Shown one piece after another: positions 52,291-62,225 of a DNA stretch of 64,000 bases. Below the pieces are notes generated by a model, which was not told the origin of the DNA, ran no database searches, and saw nothing but the letters and a program-made list of their open reading frames with translations. The position numbers and the translations under genes were made by a program. The first letter of the stretch is position 1; every line of letters begins with the position of its first letter. This DNA is from Antricoccus suffuscus. GTDB lineage: Bacteria; Actinomycetota; Actinomycetes; Mycobacteriales; Antricoccaceae. The stretch is taken from assembly GCF_003003235.1 (NCBI RefSeq), contig NZ_PVUE01000002.1:372001-436000 (forward strand), in the 5' to 3' direction.

Positions 52291-54903
52291 CTATAGGTCC
52301 ACTCGGCCGACGAGTTCCGAAGCGAGCGTGCCCACCGGCTTGTGCCGGCCACCGAGCTGATCGAACAACCGCGCACACCGGATCACGCCGAGGTGACTGT
52401 AGGCCTGTGGATGGTTGCCCAATGACCGTTCGTTGACCGGATCCCATTGTTCGGCCATCAGGCCTGTTGGTCCGACGGTGTCGAGCAGCGCGTCGAAGAG
52501 CTCACGTGCATCGCCAAGTCGGCCGATGAGCAGCATCGACTCGATGAGCCACGTCGTACAGATATGGAAACCGCCCTCGGTGCCGGGGAGCCCATCATCG
52601 AACCGGTAACGGTAGACGGTAGGGCCGCTACGTAGTTGGCGCTCGATCTCGGCGACGGTGGAGACGAATCGTTGGTCACTCGGATCGAGCATGCCGCTGA
52701 GCCCGACCCACAGGGCTGAGGCATCGACGTCGGTCTGCTCGTACGACGCGGTGAACGAGCCGACTTCCTCGTTGTAGCCCCGGGAGAGTACGTCGGCACG
52801 AATCTCGTCCCGCAGCTTGACCCAGGCCTCTGGGACCTCGACGCCAAGCTGGGTGTTGACCGCGATTGCGCAGTCGACGGTCAGCCAGCCCTGGACTCGC
52901 GAGTAGACGTGGTTGCGCGGTTCGTCGCGGATCTCCCAGATCCCATGGTCTGGCTCGTGCCAGCGACGCTCGACCGCCAGGACCATGTCGCCGAGCACCT
53001 CGAGCTGTTCGGCGGTCAGCGCTCCCTTGTGTTCGGCGACCTGACGGATGAGTACGGCGACCGGACCGAAGACATCGAGCTGAAGCTGCGTGTTGGCGGC
53101 GTTTCCGATACGCACCGGTCGGCTCCCGGCGTACCCGGACAGCTCTTCGATCGATGCCTCGGGGGTGAGGTGGTTGCCGTGAATGGTGTACAGCGGATGT
53201 AGCCATTCGGGCCCGGCGGTGTTATGCAGTACGCCGACAAGCCAGTGCAAGAACGCTTCTGCCTCGCTGATCGAGCCGAGGTCCACGAGCGCTGAGGCCG
53301 TCATCGACGCGTCCCGGATCCAGCAGTAGCGGTAGTCCCAGTTGCGCACGCCGCCAATCGACTCCGGCAGTGACGTCGTTGCGGCGGCGATGATGGCGCC
53401 GGTTTCGTTGTTGCACAGCGCTTTGAGGGTTAGCGCGCTGCGTGCGACCGCGCCGCGAGCGACCTCGGGAAGCGTGAGTGCATCGAGAAAGTCCTGCCAT
53501 GGTTTGGCTGTCAACGCACGCCGAGTGGGCTCGTCGGTGGCATGTCGAGTCAGGTCGTCGGTGCCGCAGCGCAGCTCGAGGATGAGCGGCGCATCGCCGA
53601 GCGCGACGTCGGCGATGGCGGTGGTGTGCTGGGCGTCGTCGACGAGATCCCAGATGACGCCGGGGGAGCGCAGCACGATGGCCTCGTTGGTGCCAAACAC
53701 TCGCAGGCCGTCTTGCTGCCGCTGAATACGCGCCGGGATCTGGCCGAACTCCGGCCGCGGGGCGAACTCTATGCGCACCGTGCCTGAGCCGTTGATGACG
53801 CGGACCAGATCGGTGCGTCCTGGCTCGGTGTCGCCGGCGAGGTAGTCCACGATGCTGACCCCGGCGTACCGGGTTTCGAGCACCATCGAATCGTCGAGGT
53901 AGCGCTGACCCAGGAATGCCGCGCTGTTGCCGGGCACGATACTGAAGTGGCCAGCACTTTCGCCGCCGACGACGTCGGCGAAGATGGCGGCCGAGTCGAC
54001 TTGCGGGTGGCACTGCCAGGTAACTCGCGCGCGAGGTGTCATCAGCGCGTGGCCGCGGCCGTTGGCGAGCAGGCTATGCCGCTCGATCGGTATCGCCTTG
54101 TTGCCAAACAGCCAGTTCTGGCGCATCCCGACCAACATGGCCAGCACCTGCGCCGCGGTGTGCGGACTGTCGATGCGACAGCCGGCAAGCGTCTCGCCGG
54201 CGCCGACCTTAATACCGACGTCGGGGCCGCGCAGCCGGGCAAATCCCTTTTCATCGGTGACGTCATCGCCAAGGAAGATAACGGCGCTCGCGCCAGTTTG
54301 GTGACGTAGCTTGTCTAGCGCGTAGCCCTTGTCCATCTCGATGACGGCGAACTCGACGACCGCCTTGCCGTGCGTGACCTGTAGTCCAGGTACGCCGACG
54401 AGCTTGTCTTCGATCATCCTCTGTGCTCGGTCACGGTCGATGTCGGCGACGTTACGGAAATGTACGGCGGTGCTCGCAGGTTTCTCCTCAACCTGTACAC
54501 CGTCGATCTGGTCGGCGATCTCGCGCGCTCCGTTCGTGACATTTGCGAGCAGACGCCGCTGCTCTGGTGTGAGCCCGGCGGAGAACCCGGCGTCGAACTC
54601 GAGGCCGTGGCTGCCGACCAGGTGAACCTCTTCAGGCAGCCGCGAGAGTACGGCCAGATCGCGCAGCGACCGTCCGGAGATGACGGCGGCGGAAGTCTGC
54701 GGCAGTCCAGCAAGCCGGCGGATAGCGGTCATCGACTCGGCGATCGGACGAGCCTGCGACGGGTCGCTGACGATAGGCGCCATGGTGCCGTCGTAGTCGG
54801 AAGCAACGAGCAGGTGCGGCGTACGAGAGAGAGACACCAGGAGCCGTCGGATTTCATCCGGTACGCCGGTTCCCTCGCTGGGCGGAGTCATTGAGTCGGT
54901 CAC
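52291..54903 (-). CDS. otsB: Trehalose-phosphatase fused to GH15 trehalase/glucoamylase-like domain
   Basis: An 870-residue two-domain protein. Residues about 15-265 are a HAD phosphatase ([11 protein letters not shown] near 35, [15 protein letters not shown] near 215) that removes phosphate from trehalose-6-phosphate. Residues about 275-860 are a GH15 domain with [14 protein letters not shown] near 525 and [20 protein letters not shown] near 820; GH15 includes the trehalase of mycobacteria. So one chain can make and possibly cleave trehalose. It overlaps otsA by 4 bp (GTGA). Confidence 0.9.
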   Translation of the reverse strand: MTDSMTPPSEGTGVPDEIRRLLVSLSRTPHLLVASDYDGTMAPIVSDPSQARPIAESMTAIRRLAGLPQTSAAVISGRSLRDLAVLSRLPEEVHLVGSHGLEFDAGFSAGLTPEQRRLLANVTNGAREIADQIDGVQVEEKPASTAVHFRNVADIDRDRAQRMIEDKLVGVPGLQVTHGKAVVEFAVIEMDKGYALDKLRHQTGASAVIFLGDDVTDEKGFARLRGPDVGIKVGAGETLAGCRIDSPHTAAQVLAMLVGMRQNWLFGNKAIPIERHSLLANGRGHALMTPRARVTWQCHPQVDSAAIFADVVGGESAGHFSIVPGNSAAFLGQRYLDDSMVLETRYAGVSIVDYLAGDTEPGRTDLVRVINGSGTVRIEFAPRPEFGQIPARIQRQQDGLRVFGTNEAIVLRSPGVIWDLVDDAQHTTAIADVALGDAPLILELRCGTDDLTRHATDEPTRRALTAKPWQDFLDALTLPEVARGAVARSALTLKALCNNETGAIIAAATTSLPESIGGVRNWDYRYCWIRDASMTASALVDLGSISEAEAFLHWLVGVLHNTAGPEWLHPLYTIHGNHLTPEASIEELSGYAGSRPVRIGNAANTQLQLDVFGPVAVLIRQVAEHKGALTAEQLEVLGDMVLAVERRWHEPDHGIWEIRDEPRNHVYSRVQGWLTVDCAIAVNTQLGVEVPEAWVKLRDEIRADVLSRGYNEEVGSFTASYEQTDVDASALWVGLSGMLDPSDQRFVSTVAEIERQLRSGPTVYRYRFDDGLPGTEGGFHICTTWLIESMLLIGRLGDARELFDALLDTVGPTGLMAEQWDPVNERSLGNHPQAYSHLGVIRCARLFDQLGGRHKPVGTLASELVGRVDL

Positions 54904-56330
54904 GAGCGAGACCCGTCGGACTTGATCCCCATCGCGGCGAGGAAGCTACCCGCCCATTTGCCGACGTCGTTACGCTGCACCTGCCGCCGCATCGCAGCCA
55001 TTCGGCGCTGGTTTTCCGTTGCGCTCATCGTGAGTGCGGTCATGAACTTCTGCTTCATTCCTTCTACGTCGTACGGGTTGACTAGGTACGCCTGCCGTAA
55101 CTCGCGGGCGGCACCGGCAAACTCGGACAGGACCAGAGCGCCGTGATTGTGGTTTCGGGAGGCGACGTACTCCTTGGCGACGAGGTTCATGCCGTCCCGG
55201 AGTGGGGTGACGACCATGACATCTGCGGCAAGGTACAGCGCGGACAGCTCCTCGCGGTCGACGGAACGATGGATGTAGTGGACTGCGGGTACGCCGACGT
55301 TTGCGTAGCTGCCGTTGATCCGGCCAACGCGACGTTCGATGTCTTCACGCAGCACGCGATATTGTTCCACGCGTTCGCGGCTTGGGGTGGCGACTTGGAC
55401 CATCACAACGTCCGGGACCTTGAGTTGGCCCGCCTCGAGAAGTTCCTCGAACGCCTCCAAACGGTTGGCGATGCCTTTGGTGTAGTCCAGTCGATCAACG
55501 CCGAGCAAGATTTTGTTCGGCCGGCCGAGGTCGGCTCGAATCTTTTCGGCCCGAGCGCGGACCGACGACTTGTCGGCCAGCGCGCTGAACGTTGCTGTGT
55601 CGATCGAGATGGGAAAGGCGCTGGCATGTACCGTCCGCTCGCCAATGGTCACCGAGTTACCCTGCGGTTTAAATCCGAGCAGTTCGCGGCAAAGCCGAAT
55701 AAAGTTCGCTGCCCCGCCCGGCAACTGAAAGCCGATCAGGTCGGCGCCGAGCAGACCACGCAGGATTTCCTTACGCCAGGGGATCTGCGCGAACAGCTCC
55801 CGGGGCGGGAACGGGATGTGTAGGAAGAAGCCGATCTTCACATCGGGGCGGAGCTGACGCAGCATTGCAGGGACGAGTTGCAGCTGATAGTCGTTGACCC
55901 ACACGAATGCGCCTTTGGCAGCCTGCTTCGCCGCTGCTTCGGCGAAGCGCTGGTTCACCTCGTAATAGGTGTTCCACCATCCGCGGTGATATTCGGCAGG
56001 CACAACGGAATCGTGATAGACCGGCCACAGCGTCGCGTTGGAGAAGCCTTCGTAGTAGTTGGTGATGTCCGTTCCGGATAGCGCGACCGGATATAGAAGC
56101 ATGCCATCGTTCTCGAACGGCTCGGGTACGTCGTCTTCCGCCCCAGACCAACCGATCCATGCGCCGTTATGCTCTCGCATGAACGGTTCGAGCGCGGTCA
56201 CCAAGCCGCCGGGGCTACGCCGCCAGCTTGTGTTTCCTTTGTCGTCGATAACCCGGTCAAGCGGTAACCGGTTGGCGACGACCACGAACTCGCTGCCGGA
56301 GGACCCATCGGGGTCCGAGTGTGTAGTCAC
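54900..56330 (-). CDS. otsA: Trehalose-6-phosphate synthase
   Basis: A 476-residue GT20 enzyme that joins UDP- or ADP-glucose to glucose-6-phosphate. N-terminus [12 protein letters not shown], then [38 protein letters not shown] and [11 protein letters not shown] near 275, [13 protein letters not shown] near 370. GTG 56330 has AAAGGA 5 nt upstream. First gene of the pair with the otsB-GH15 fusion. Length is normal. Confidence 0.96.
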   Translation of the reverse strand: MTTHSDPDGSSGSEFVVVANRLPLDRVIDDKGNTSWRRSPGGLVTALEPFMREHNGAWIGWSGAEDDVPEPFENDGMLLYPVALSGTDITNYYEGFSNATLWPVYHDSVVPAEYHRGWWNTYYEVNQRFAEAAAKQAAKGAFVWVNDYQLQLVPAMLRQLRPDVKIGFFLHIPFPPRELFAQIPWRKEILRGLLGADLIGFQLPGGAANFIRLCRELLGFKPQGNSVTIGERTVHASAFPISIDTATFSALADKSSVRARAEKIRADLGRPNKILLGVDRLDYTKGIANRLEAFEELLEAGQLKVPDVVMVQVATPSRERVEQYRVLREDIERRVGRINGSYANVGVPAVHYIHRSVDREELSALYLAADVMVVTPLRDGMNLVAKEYVASRNHNHGALVLSEFAGAARELRQAYLVNPYDVEGMKQKFMTALTMSATENQRRMAAMRRQVQRNDVGKWAGSFLAAMGIKSDGSRS

Positions 56331-56454
56331 TGCTGTCCTTTACCTAGGTTGTACGTCGTGAACCTCGTACTACCTGCTAAGCCTCGCACGTGGTGAAGGC
56401 ACCCGACCTTAGACGCCCCAGGCAAGTGCGGTTGGCGATGACCGCGGCGTAGTG

Positions 56455-56475
56455 TTAGTTACGTTAAGCAACTAA
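56455..56475. repeat. Inverted repeat in AT-rich promoter region of an MFS gene
   Basis: TTAGTT and AACTAA separated by 9 nt, 32 nt before the MFS start and within an AT-rich patch (GTTAGTTACGTTAAGC). Candidate operator for an unseen regulator or part of the promoter. No regulator gene lies adjacent. Confidence 0.35.
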
Positions 56476-56506
56476 TAACGAACTTCCTTCTTCGGGGGTG
56501 TTGCCG

Positions 56507-58240
56507 ATGACCATGATGTCCGAGAGGCCACCAAGGGATCGCGGCGAACGCCGCCGCGGCCGGGCGGCCGAAGCGATTGCCAGCCCGCATTACAAGTGGA
56601 TCGCGCTGACCAACACCACCCTCGGCGTCCTGATTGCGACCATCAATTCGTCGATTCTGCTGATCGCCCTGCCGGACATCTTCCGCGGCGTCGGCATCAA
56701 TCCGCTGATTCCGGGCAACACGAGCCTTTTGCTGTGGCTGATCATGGGCTACATGGTCGTGACCGCCGTGCTGGTCGTCAGCTTCGGGCGACTGGGCGAT
56801 ATGTACGGCCGGGTCAGGATGTACAACGCCGGATTTGCCGTGTTCACGGTTTTCTCGGTGCTGTTGTCGATTACCTGGATGCATGGCACCGGCGCCGTAC
56901 TGTGGCTGATCATTATGCGCATACTCCAGGGCGTCGGTGGCGCGATGCTGATGGCCAACTCCAACGCGATCATCACCGATGCGTTCCCGGTCGAGCAGCG
57001 CGGCCTCGCGCTCGGCCTGAACCAGGTCGCGGGCATTGCCGGCTCTTTCATCGGACTGATCCTCGGCGGTCTTCTCGGACCGGTGGAGTGGCACCTGGTC
57101 TTTCTCGTATCGGTGCCGTTCGGTGTGTTCGGCACCTTGTGGGCTTACTGGAAGCTGCACGACACCGGTATTCGCGAGCCGGCCCGGCTGGACATTTGGG
57201 GCAACCTGACCTTCGCGGTCGGCCTGATTGCGATCCTGTCCGGGATCACGTATGGAATCCAGCCGTACGCCGGGCACACGATGGGCTGGACCAACCCGTG
57301 GGTGCTGGCGGCGCTGATCGGCGGGGCAGTAGTCCTGGGAGTTTTCTGCGTGGTGGAGACGAAGGTCGCCGACCCGATGTTCAGACTCGGGTTGTTCAAA
57401 ATACGCGCGTTCACCGCCGGAAACCTCGCATCTTTGCTATCCGCACTAGGCCGCGGCGGGCTGATGTTCATTCTCATCATCTGGCTGCAGGGGATTTGGC
57501 TGCCTCGGCACGGGTTCAGCTTCGAGTCGACGCCACTGTGGGCCGGTATTTATATGCTCCCGCTGACGGTCGGCTTCCTCGTCGCGGGGCCGGTGTCCGG
57601 ATGGCTATCGGACCGATACGGCGCGCGCGCCTTCGCCACGGGCGGCATGCTGCTGGCCGCGGCCAGTTTCTTGTGGCTCGCGCTGGTTCCGGTGAACTTT
57701 AGCTACTGGGAGTTCGCGATCGTGCTGCTGCTCAACGGAATCGGGATGGGTTTGTTCGCCGCACCCAACCGGGCCGCGATCATGAACTCGCTGCCGCCTA
57801 ACCAACGGGGCGTCGGCGCCGGGATGAGCACCACCTTTCAGAACTCCGCGATGGTGCTGTCGATCGGTATCTTCTTCTCGCTCATGATCACCGGCCTGGC
57901 CAAGGCGCTGCCGCACGCGCTGTCTGTCGGTCTCCTCGCACAGGGCGTGCCGGCGCACGACGTCGCGAACGTTGTCGGTCTGCCACCGGTATCGGTGCTC
58001 TTCGCGTCGTTGCTGGGCTATAACCCGATCCAGACGCTGCTTGGCCCGACGGTGCTCGGTCAGATACCGGCGAGTCACGCGGCGTACCTCACCAGCCGCG
58101 GCTTCTTCCCGGCTTTGATCTCCGGACCGTTTTCGGATGGGCTTGGTATTGCCTTCGGGTTTGCGATCGCGGCCTGCCTAATCGCGGCGTTCGCGTCGTG
58201 GCTGCGTGGCGGGAAGTACGTGCACACCGAGACGCCCTGA
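56507..58240 (+). CDS. MFS transporter (DHA2 family)
   Basis: A 577-residue membrane protein with about 14 helices. N-terminal cytosolic part is Arg-rich (DRGERRRGRAAEA). Helix 1 has TTLGVLIATINSSILLIALP, motif A GRLGDMYGRVRM, and LANSNAIITDAFPVEQRG. ATG 56507 is chosen because GGGGG ends 8 nt upstream. Substrate unknown; such pumps export drugs or metabolites. A long loop near residue 460-520 is unusual for short DHA2 members. Convergent with the MBL gene. Confidence 0.88.
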   Translation: MTMMSERPPRDRGERRRGRAAEAIASPHYKWIALTNTTLGVLIATINSSILLIALPDIFRGVGINPLIPGNTSLLLWLIMGYMVVTAVLVVSFGRLGDMYGRVRMYNAGFAVFTVFSVLLSITWMHGTGAVLWLIIMRILQGVGGAMLMANSNAIITDAFPVEQRGLALGLNQVAGIAGSFIGLILGGLLGPVEWHLVFLVSVPFGVFGTLWAYWKLHDTGIREPARLDIWGNLTFAVGLIAILSGITYGIQPYAGHTMGWTNPWVLAALIGGAVVLGVFCVVETKVADPMFRLGLFKIRAFTAGNLASLLSALGRGGLMFILIIWLQGIWLPRHGFSFESTPLWAGIYMLPLTVGFLVAGPVSGWLSDRYGARAFATGGMLLAAASFLWLALVPVNFSYWEFAIVLLLNGIGMGLFAAPNRAAIMNSLPPNQRGVGAGMSTTFQNSAMVLSIGIFFSLMITGLAKALPHALSVGLLAQGVPAHDVANVVGLPPVSVLFASLLGYNPIQTLLGPTVLGQIPASHAAYLTSRGFFPALISGPFSDGLGIAFGFAIAACLIAAFASWLRGGKYVHTETP

Positions 58241-58244
58241 GCGA

Positions 58245-58919
58245 CTACCAGCCGCGTTCGCGCCATTCGGCGAGATGCGGACGTTCCGCGCCGAGCGTGG
58301 TGTCGTCACCGTGACCGGGATAGACGTTGGTGTCGTCTGGGAGTACGTCGAAGATCCGGTGCTCGAGATCGTCCAGCAGCGATTCGAAGTCCTCCGCTGA
58401 CCACGTGCGACCGGGTCCGCCAGGGAAGAGGCTGTCCCCGGTGAACAGGTGCCCCTCGCCCTCGGGGTCACGCCAATAGAGTGCGACGCTGCCGGGCGTA
58501 TGGCCGCGCAGGTGGATCGCGCTGAGCTCGACGTCGCCGACCCGCACCGTGTCCTTGTGCTCGACTGGGTCGGACGGGATCGGCAACTCCGGCGCGTCCT
58601 TCGGGTGTGCGAGTGCGATCGCGCCGGTTACCCCCACCACCATGCTGAGGCCCTCGGTGTGGTCCTTGTGCCGGTGTGTGGTGACGACTGTTGACAAGAT
58701 CCCGCTGCCGAGCCGCTCGTGCACGAGATCGAGCAGCCGTTCTGGCTCGTTGGCCGCGTCGATCATGAGCCCGTCGCCGGTCGCGGTGCAGCGCAGCAGG
58801 TATGCGTTGTTGTCCATCGGCCCGACGGACGCTTTGGTGATCTCGAGGACAGAGGTACGACGTACCGCCGAGGTGCCTCCAGCGTCGACGTGCCCGGTGT
58901 ACTGGTCTTCCGTGCCCAT
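58245..58919 (-). CDS. MBL-fold metallo-hydrolase
   Basis: A 224-residue metallo-beta-lactamase-fold protein of the glyoxalase II-like group. Metal-binding motif [12 protein letters not shown] (HxHxDH-type, here HRHKDH) near 98, [13 protein letters not shown] near 155, [12 protein letters not shown] near 175 and [11 protein letters not shown] near 205. GGGAG lies 6 nt before ATG 58919. An MBL gene divergent from uvrA is also seen at Rv1637c-Rv1638 in M. tuberculosis. Substrate unknown. Confidence 0.9.
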   Translation of the reverse strand: MGTEDQYTGHVDAGGTSAVRRTSVLEITKASVGPMDNNAYLLRCTATGDGLMIDAANEPERLLDLVHERLGSGILSTVVTTHRHKDHTEGLSMVVGVTGAIALAHPKDAPELPIPSDPVEHKDTVRVGDVELSAIHLRGHTPGSVALYWRDPEGEGHLFTGDSLFPGGPGRTWSAEDFESLLDDLEHRIFDVLPDDTNVYPGHGDDTTLGAERPHLAEWRERGW

Positions 58920-59035
58920 GCGTGCTCCCGATGCCTGATGCGTGCCGGCCCGCCCGGCCGCCCACACATCACCTTATGTGGCGCAACCGTCGAACCGAAA
59001 TTTGCACGCGGCCGGAAACTGTCAGTGGGGATGCG

Positions 59036-59041
59036 TAGGCT
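59036..59041 (+). promoter_or_regulatory. -10 hexamer of a leaderless transcript (TAGGCT), uvrA
   Basis: TAGGCT, 7 nt, then ATG 59049. No Shine-Dalgarno sequence is near. Confidence 0.5.
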
Positions 59042-59048
59042 CGAATAT

Positions 59049-62000
59049 ATGGATCGGCTGCTCATTCGCGGTGCCCGCGAGCACAACCTCAAAGACGTAC
59101 ATCTCGACCTCCCACGTGACAGTCTCATCTGCTTCACGGGGCTATCGGGATCCGGCAAGTCGAGCCTTGCGTTCGACACCATCTTCGCCGAAGGGCAACG
59201 CCGCTACGTCGAGTCGCTGTCGGCGTACGCGCGCCAGTTCCTCGGCCAGATGGACAAGCCGGACGTCGACTTCATCGAGGGGCTGTCGCCGGCCGTTTCG
59301 ATCGACCAGAAGTCGACCAACCGCAACCCCCGCTCGACAGTGGGCACAATTACCGAGGTTTATGACTATCTGCGGTTGTTGTTCGCGCGCGCCGGTACGC
59401 CGCATTGCCCGATCTGCGACGAGGTCATTGCTAGGCAGACTCCGCAGCAGATTGTCGACCAGGTGATGGAGTTGCCCGAGGGCACCCGGTTCCAGGTTCT
59501 CGCGCCGGTCATCCGTGGCCGCAAAGGTGAATATCTCGACCTGTTCTCATCCCTGCAGGGACAGGGATTCTCCCGCGCCAGGATCGATGGGGTCATCTAT
59601 CCGCTGATCGAGGCGCCGACGCTCAAGAAGCAGGAGAAGCACGACATCGAGGTCGTCGTCGACCGGCTGTCGGTCAAGGACAGCTCGAAGCGACGGCTGA
59701 CCGACTCGGTGGAGACCGCGCTCGGGCTCGCGTCGGGCCTCGTGGTCATCGACCGTGTCGACCTGACCGAGGACGATGAGCATCGCGAGCGCAGGTTCTC
59801 CGAACGGCTGGCCTGCCCCAATGGCCACCCGCTTGGTATCGAGGAGCTGGAGCCACGGTCGTTCTCGTTCAACGGCCCTTACGGCGCGTGCCCCGAGTGC
59901 ACCGGTCTCGGCTTTCGCAAGGAGGTCGACCCGGAGCTGGTCGTCCCCGACCCCGCAAAGTCGATCAACGACGGCGCGATCGCGCCGTGGGCGATGGCCG
60001 GCCAAAACAGCGAATACTTCCAACACCTGTTGCGTTCGCTTGCCGAGCAGCTCGACTTCTCGATGGATGCCTCGTGGGAGTCGTTGCCGCGCACAGTGCA
60101 GAAGGCGATCCTCAACGGCAGCAACGACAAGGTCCACGTCAAATTCCGCAGCCGGTACGGTCGGCAGCGCTCCTACTACGCAAACTTCGAGGGCGTGCTG
60201 CCGTTCCTCGAACGCCGCCATAACGAGACCGAGTCCGAGTGGTCTCGCGAACGTTATGAAGGGTTCATGCGCGACGTCCCGTGCCCGGTGTGCAAGGGCA
60301 CCCGACTCAAGCCGGAGATCCTCGCGGTGCGACTTGGCGGTCGATCCATCGCCGAGGTCACCGAGATGTCCATCGGAGACTGCAACGAGTTCCTCGGCGC
60401 GCTGACCCTGGACCAGCGTGCCGCGATGATCGCGTCGCGGGTGCTCAAAGAAGTGCATGCCCGGCTGGGCTTCCTGGTCGACGTGGGTCTCGACTATTTG
60501 TCGCTCAATCGCCCGGCGGCGACCCTGGCCGGCGGCGAGGCGCAGCGCATTCGGCTGGCCACCCAGATTGGCTCCGGGCTCGTCGGCGTGCTGTACGTCC
60601 TCGACGAACCGTCGATCGGGCTGCACCAGCGCGATAACCACCGTCTCATCGAGACGCTGATCCGGCTGCGCGATCTCGGCAACACGCTGATCGTGGTTGA
60701 GCACGACGAGGACACCATTCGGGCCTCTGACTGGGTTGTCGACATCGGCCCCGGCGCCGGTGAGCATGGCGGTCACGTCGTCGTGTCCGGGACCGTTGAT
60801 GACCTCCTCAAGAGCAAGGAGAGCAGCACGGGGGCGTATCTGTCGGGTCGGCTCACGCTGGAGATACCGAAGGCCCGACGTACGCCAAATCCCGATCGCG
60901 CCCTCACGGTGCACGGCGCGCGAGAAAACAACCTCAAGAACATCGACGTGACTTTTCCGCTCGGCTGCCTCGTGGCCGTCACGGGCGTATCGGGCTCGGG
61001 CAAGTCGACCCTCGTCAACGACATCCTGTATTCGGTCATGGCCAATGTCGCCAACAAGGCACGGCTCGTGCCCGGACGGCACACCCGGGTCAGCGGACTT
61101 GAGCTGATCGACAAAGTCGTCGGTGTCGACCAGTCGCCGATCGGCCGTACGCCGCGCTCCAACCCGGCGACGTACACCGGCGTCTTCGACCACGTCCGCA
61201 GGCTGTTCGCGCAGACCAACGAGGCGAAGGTGCGCGGCTACCAGCCGGGGCGCTTCTCGTTCAACATCAAAGGTGGCCGCTGCGAAAACTGCGCCGGTGA
61301 CGGCACGATCAAGATCGAGATGAACTTCCTTCCCGACGTCTACGTACCGTGCGAGGTCTGCCACGGCGCGCGCTACAACCGCGAGACGCTGGAGGTGCAT
61401 TACAAAGGAAAGACGATCGCCGAGGTGCTCGATATGCCGATCGAGGAGGCCGCCGGGTTCTTCGAGGCGATCCCGGCAATCAGTCGGCATCTCGTCACGC
61501 TGGTCGACGTGGGGCTGGGGTATGTCCGGCTCGGCCAACCCGCGCCGACGCTGTCCGGTGGCGAGGCGCAGCGGGTCAAGCTCGCCTCCGAACTCCAGCG
61601 ACGTTCGACCGGACGCACCGTCTATGTGCTCGACGAACCAACCACCGGCCTGCATTTTGAAGACATCCGCAAACTGCTCAAGGTGATGGACGGACTAGTC
61701 GAAAAAGGCAACACGGTCATTGTCATCGAGCACAACCTCGATGTCATCAAGACCGCGGACTGGCTCATCGACATGGGACCGGAAGGTGGTTCCGGGGGTG
61801 GCCAAGTCGTGGCGACCGGCACGCCGGAAGACATCGCGCGAGTGGATGGCAGCCACACCGGTTCGTTCCTCAAGCACATGGTGCTCGACCGCGCGCATCC
61901 GACCAGCAAGCCGGTCACTGCCAAGGCGCGCCCGCTGACCTATCAGGAGGGCAAGGAAGCTAAGCAGGCGGCGGCGGCCGACGAACGGAAGGCCAAACGC

Positions 62001-62186
62001 GCCGCGGCGCGAGAGGCTAAGAAGGCCGAGGCCGACGCGGCGAAGAAAGCCGCGAAGTCCGCCGTACCGAAGAAGGCAACCAAGGCACCGGCGAAGAAGG
62101 CCACTAAAGCGCCCGCAAAAAAGGCTGCCCCGACGGCTCGGCGCACAGCCGCCAAGAAATCGGCGGCGGCAGGGACGAGATCGTAG
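59049..62186 (+). CDS. uvrA: UvrABC system protein A with Lys/Ala-rich tail
   Basis: A 1045-residue excision-repair ATPase. First Walker [15 protein letters not shown] near 33, zinc Cys pairs ([24 protein letters not shown]), signature [17 protein letters not shown], second Walker [16 protein letters not shown] near 648, CENCAGDG and [14 protein letters not shown], and [18 protein letters not shown]. Residues about 950-1045 are an extra tail of mostly Lys and Ala with KKATKAPA twice, like histone H1 or mycobacterial HupB tails. The core ends at usual length. ATG 59049 is leaderless; longer upstream frames lack support. Confidence 0.96.
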   Translation: MDRLLIRGAREHNLKDVHLDLPRDSLICFTGLSGSGKSSLAFDTIFAEGQRRYVESLSAYARQFLGQMDKPDVDFIEGLSPAVSIDQKSTNRNPRSTVGTITEVYDYLRLLFARAGTPHCPICDEVIARQTPQQIVDQVMELPEGTRFQVLAPVIRGRKGEYLDLFSSLQGQGFSRARIDGVIYPLIEAPTLKKQEKHDIEVVVDRLSVKDSSKRRLTDSVETALGLASGLVVIDRVDLTEDDEHRERRFSERLACPNGHPLGIEELEPRSFSFNGPYGACPECTGLGFRKEVDPELVVPDPAKSINDGAIAPWAMAGQNSEYFQHLLRSLAEQLDFSMDASWESLPRTVQKAILNGSNDKVHVKFRSRYGRQRSYYANFEGVLPFLERRHNETESEWSRERYEGFMRDVPCPVCKGTRLKPEILAVRLGGRSIAEVTEMSIGDCNEFLGALTLDQRAAMIASRVLKEVHARLGFLVDVGLDYLSLNRPAATLAGGEAQRIRLATQIGSGLVGVLYVLDEPSIGLHQRDNHRLIETLIRLRDLGNTLIVVEHDEDTIRASDWVVDIGPGAGEHGGHVVVSGTVDDLLKSKESSTGAYLSGRLTLEIPKARRTPNPDRALTVHGARENNLKNIDVTFPLGCLVAVTGVSGSGKSTLVNDILYSVMANVANKARLVPGRHTRVSGLELIDKVVGVDQSPIGRTPRSNPATYTGVFDHVRRLFAQTNEAKVRGYQPGRFSFNIKGGRCENCAGDGTIKIEMNFLPDVYVPCEVCHGARYNRETLEVHYKGKTIAEVLDMPIEEAAGFFEAIPAISRHLVTLVDVGLGYVRLGQPAPTLSGGEAQRVKLASELQRRSTGRTVYVLDEPTTGLHFEDIRKLLKVMDGLVEKGNTVIVIEHNLDVIKTADWLIDMGPEGGSGGGQVVATGTPEDIARVDGSHTGSFLKHMVLDRAHPTSKPVTAKARPLTYQEGKEAKQAAAADERKAKRAAAREAKKAEADAAKKAAKSAVPKKATKAPAKKATKAPAKKAAPTARRTAAKKSAAAGTRS

Positions 62187-62189
62187 GCT
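62184..62189 (+). promoter_or_regulatory. -10 hexamer (TAGGCT) upstream of the uvrC leader ORF
   Basis: TAGGCT includes the uvrA stop codon and lies 6 nt before GTG 62196. It is the same hexamer and spacing as upstream of uvrB. Confidence 0.45.
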
Positions 62190-62195
62190 GAAACT

Positions 62196-62225
62196 GTGAC
62201 TACGACGTACCGAAAACCCGACTAG
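62196..62225 (+). CDS. Nine-codon leader ORF abutting uvrC
   Basis: GTG 62196 begins a nine-codon frame (VTTTYRKPD) that ends with TAG 62223-62225; the next base is the A of the uvrC ATG. The frame is the same as uvrC. TAGGCT 6 nt upstream would make it leaderless, while uvrC ATG has no Shine-Dalgarno sequence. It may let terminating ribosomes restart on uvrC. It may instead be chance, since so short a frame cannot be tested from one sequence. Confidence 0.4.
   Translation: MTTTYRKPD

Noticed and set aside
59547-61655. 702-residue minus-strand ORF over uvrA
   Set aside because: Antisense shadow of uvrA; no recognisable motif and no ribosome site.
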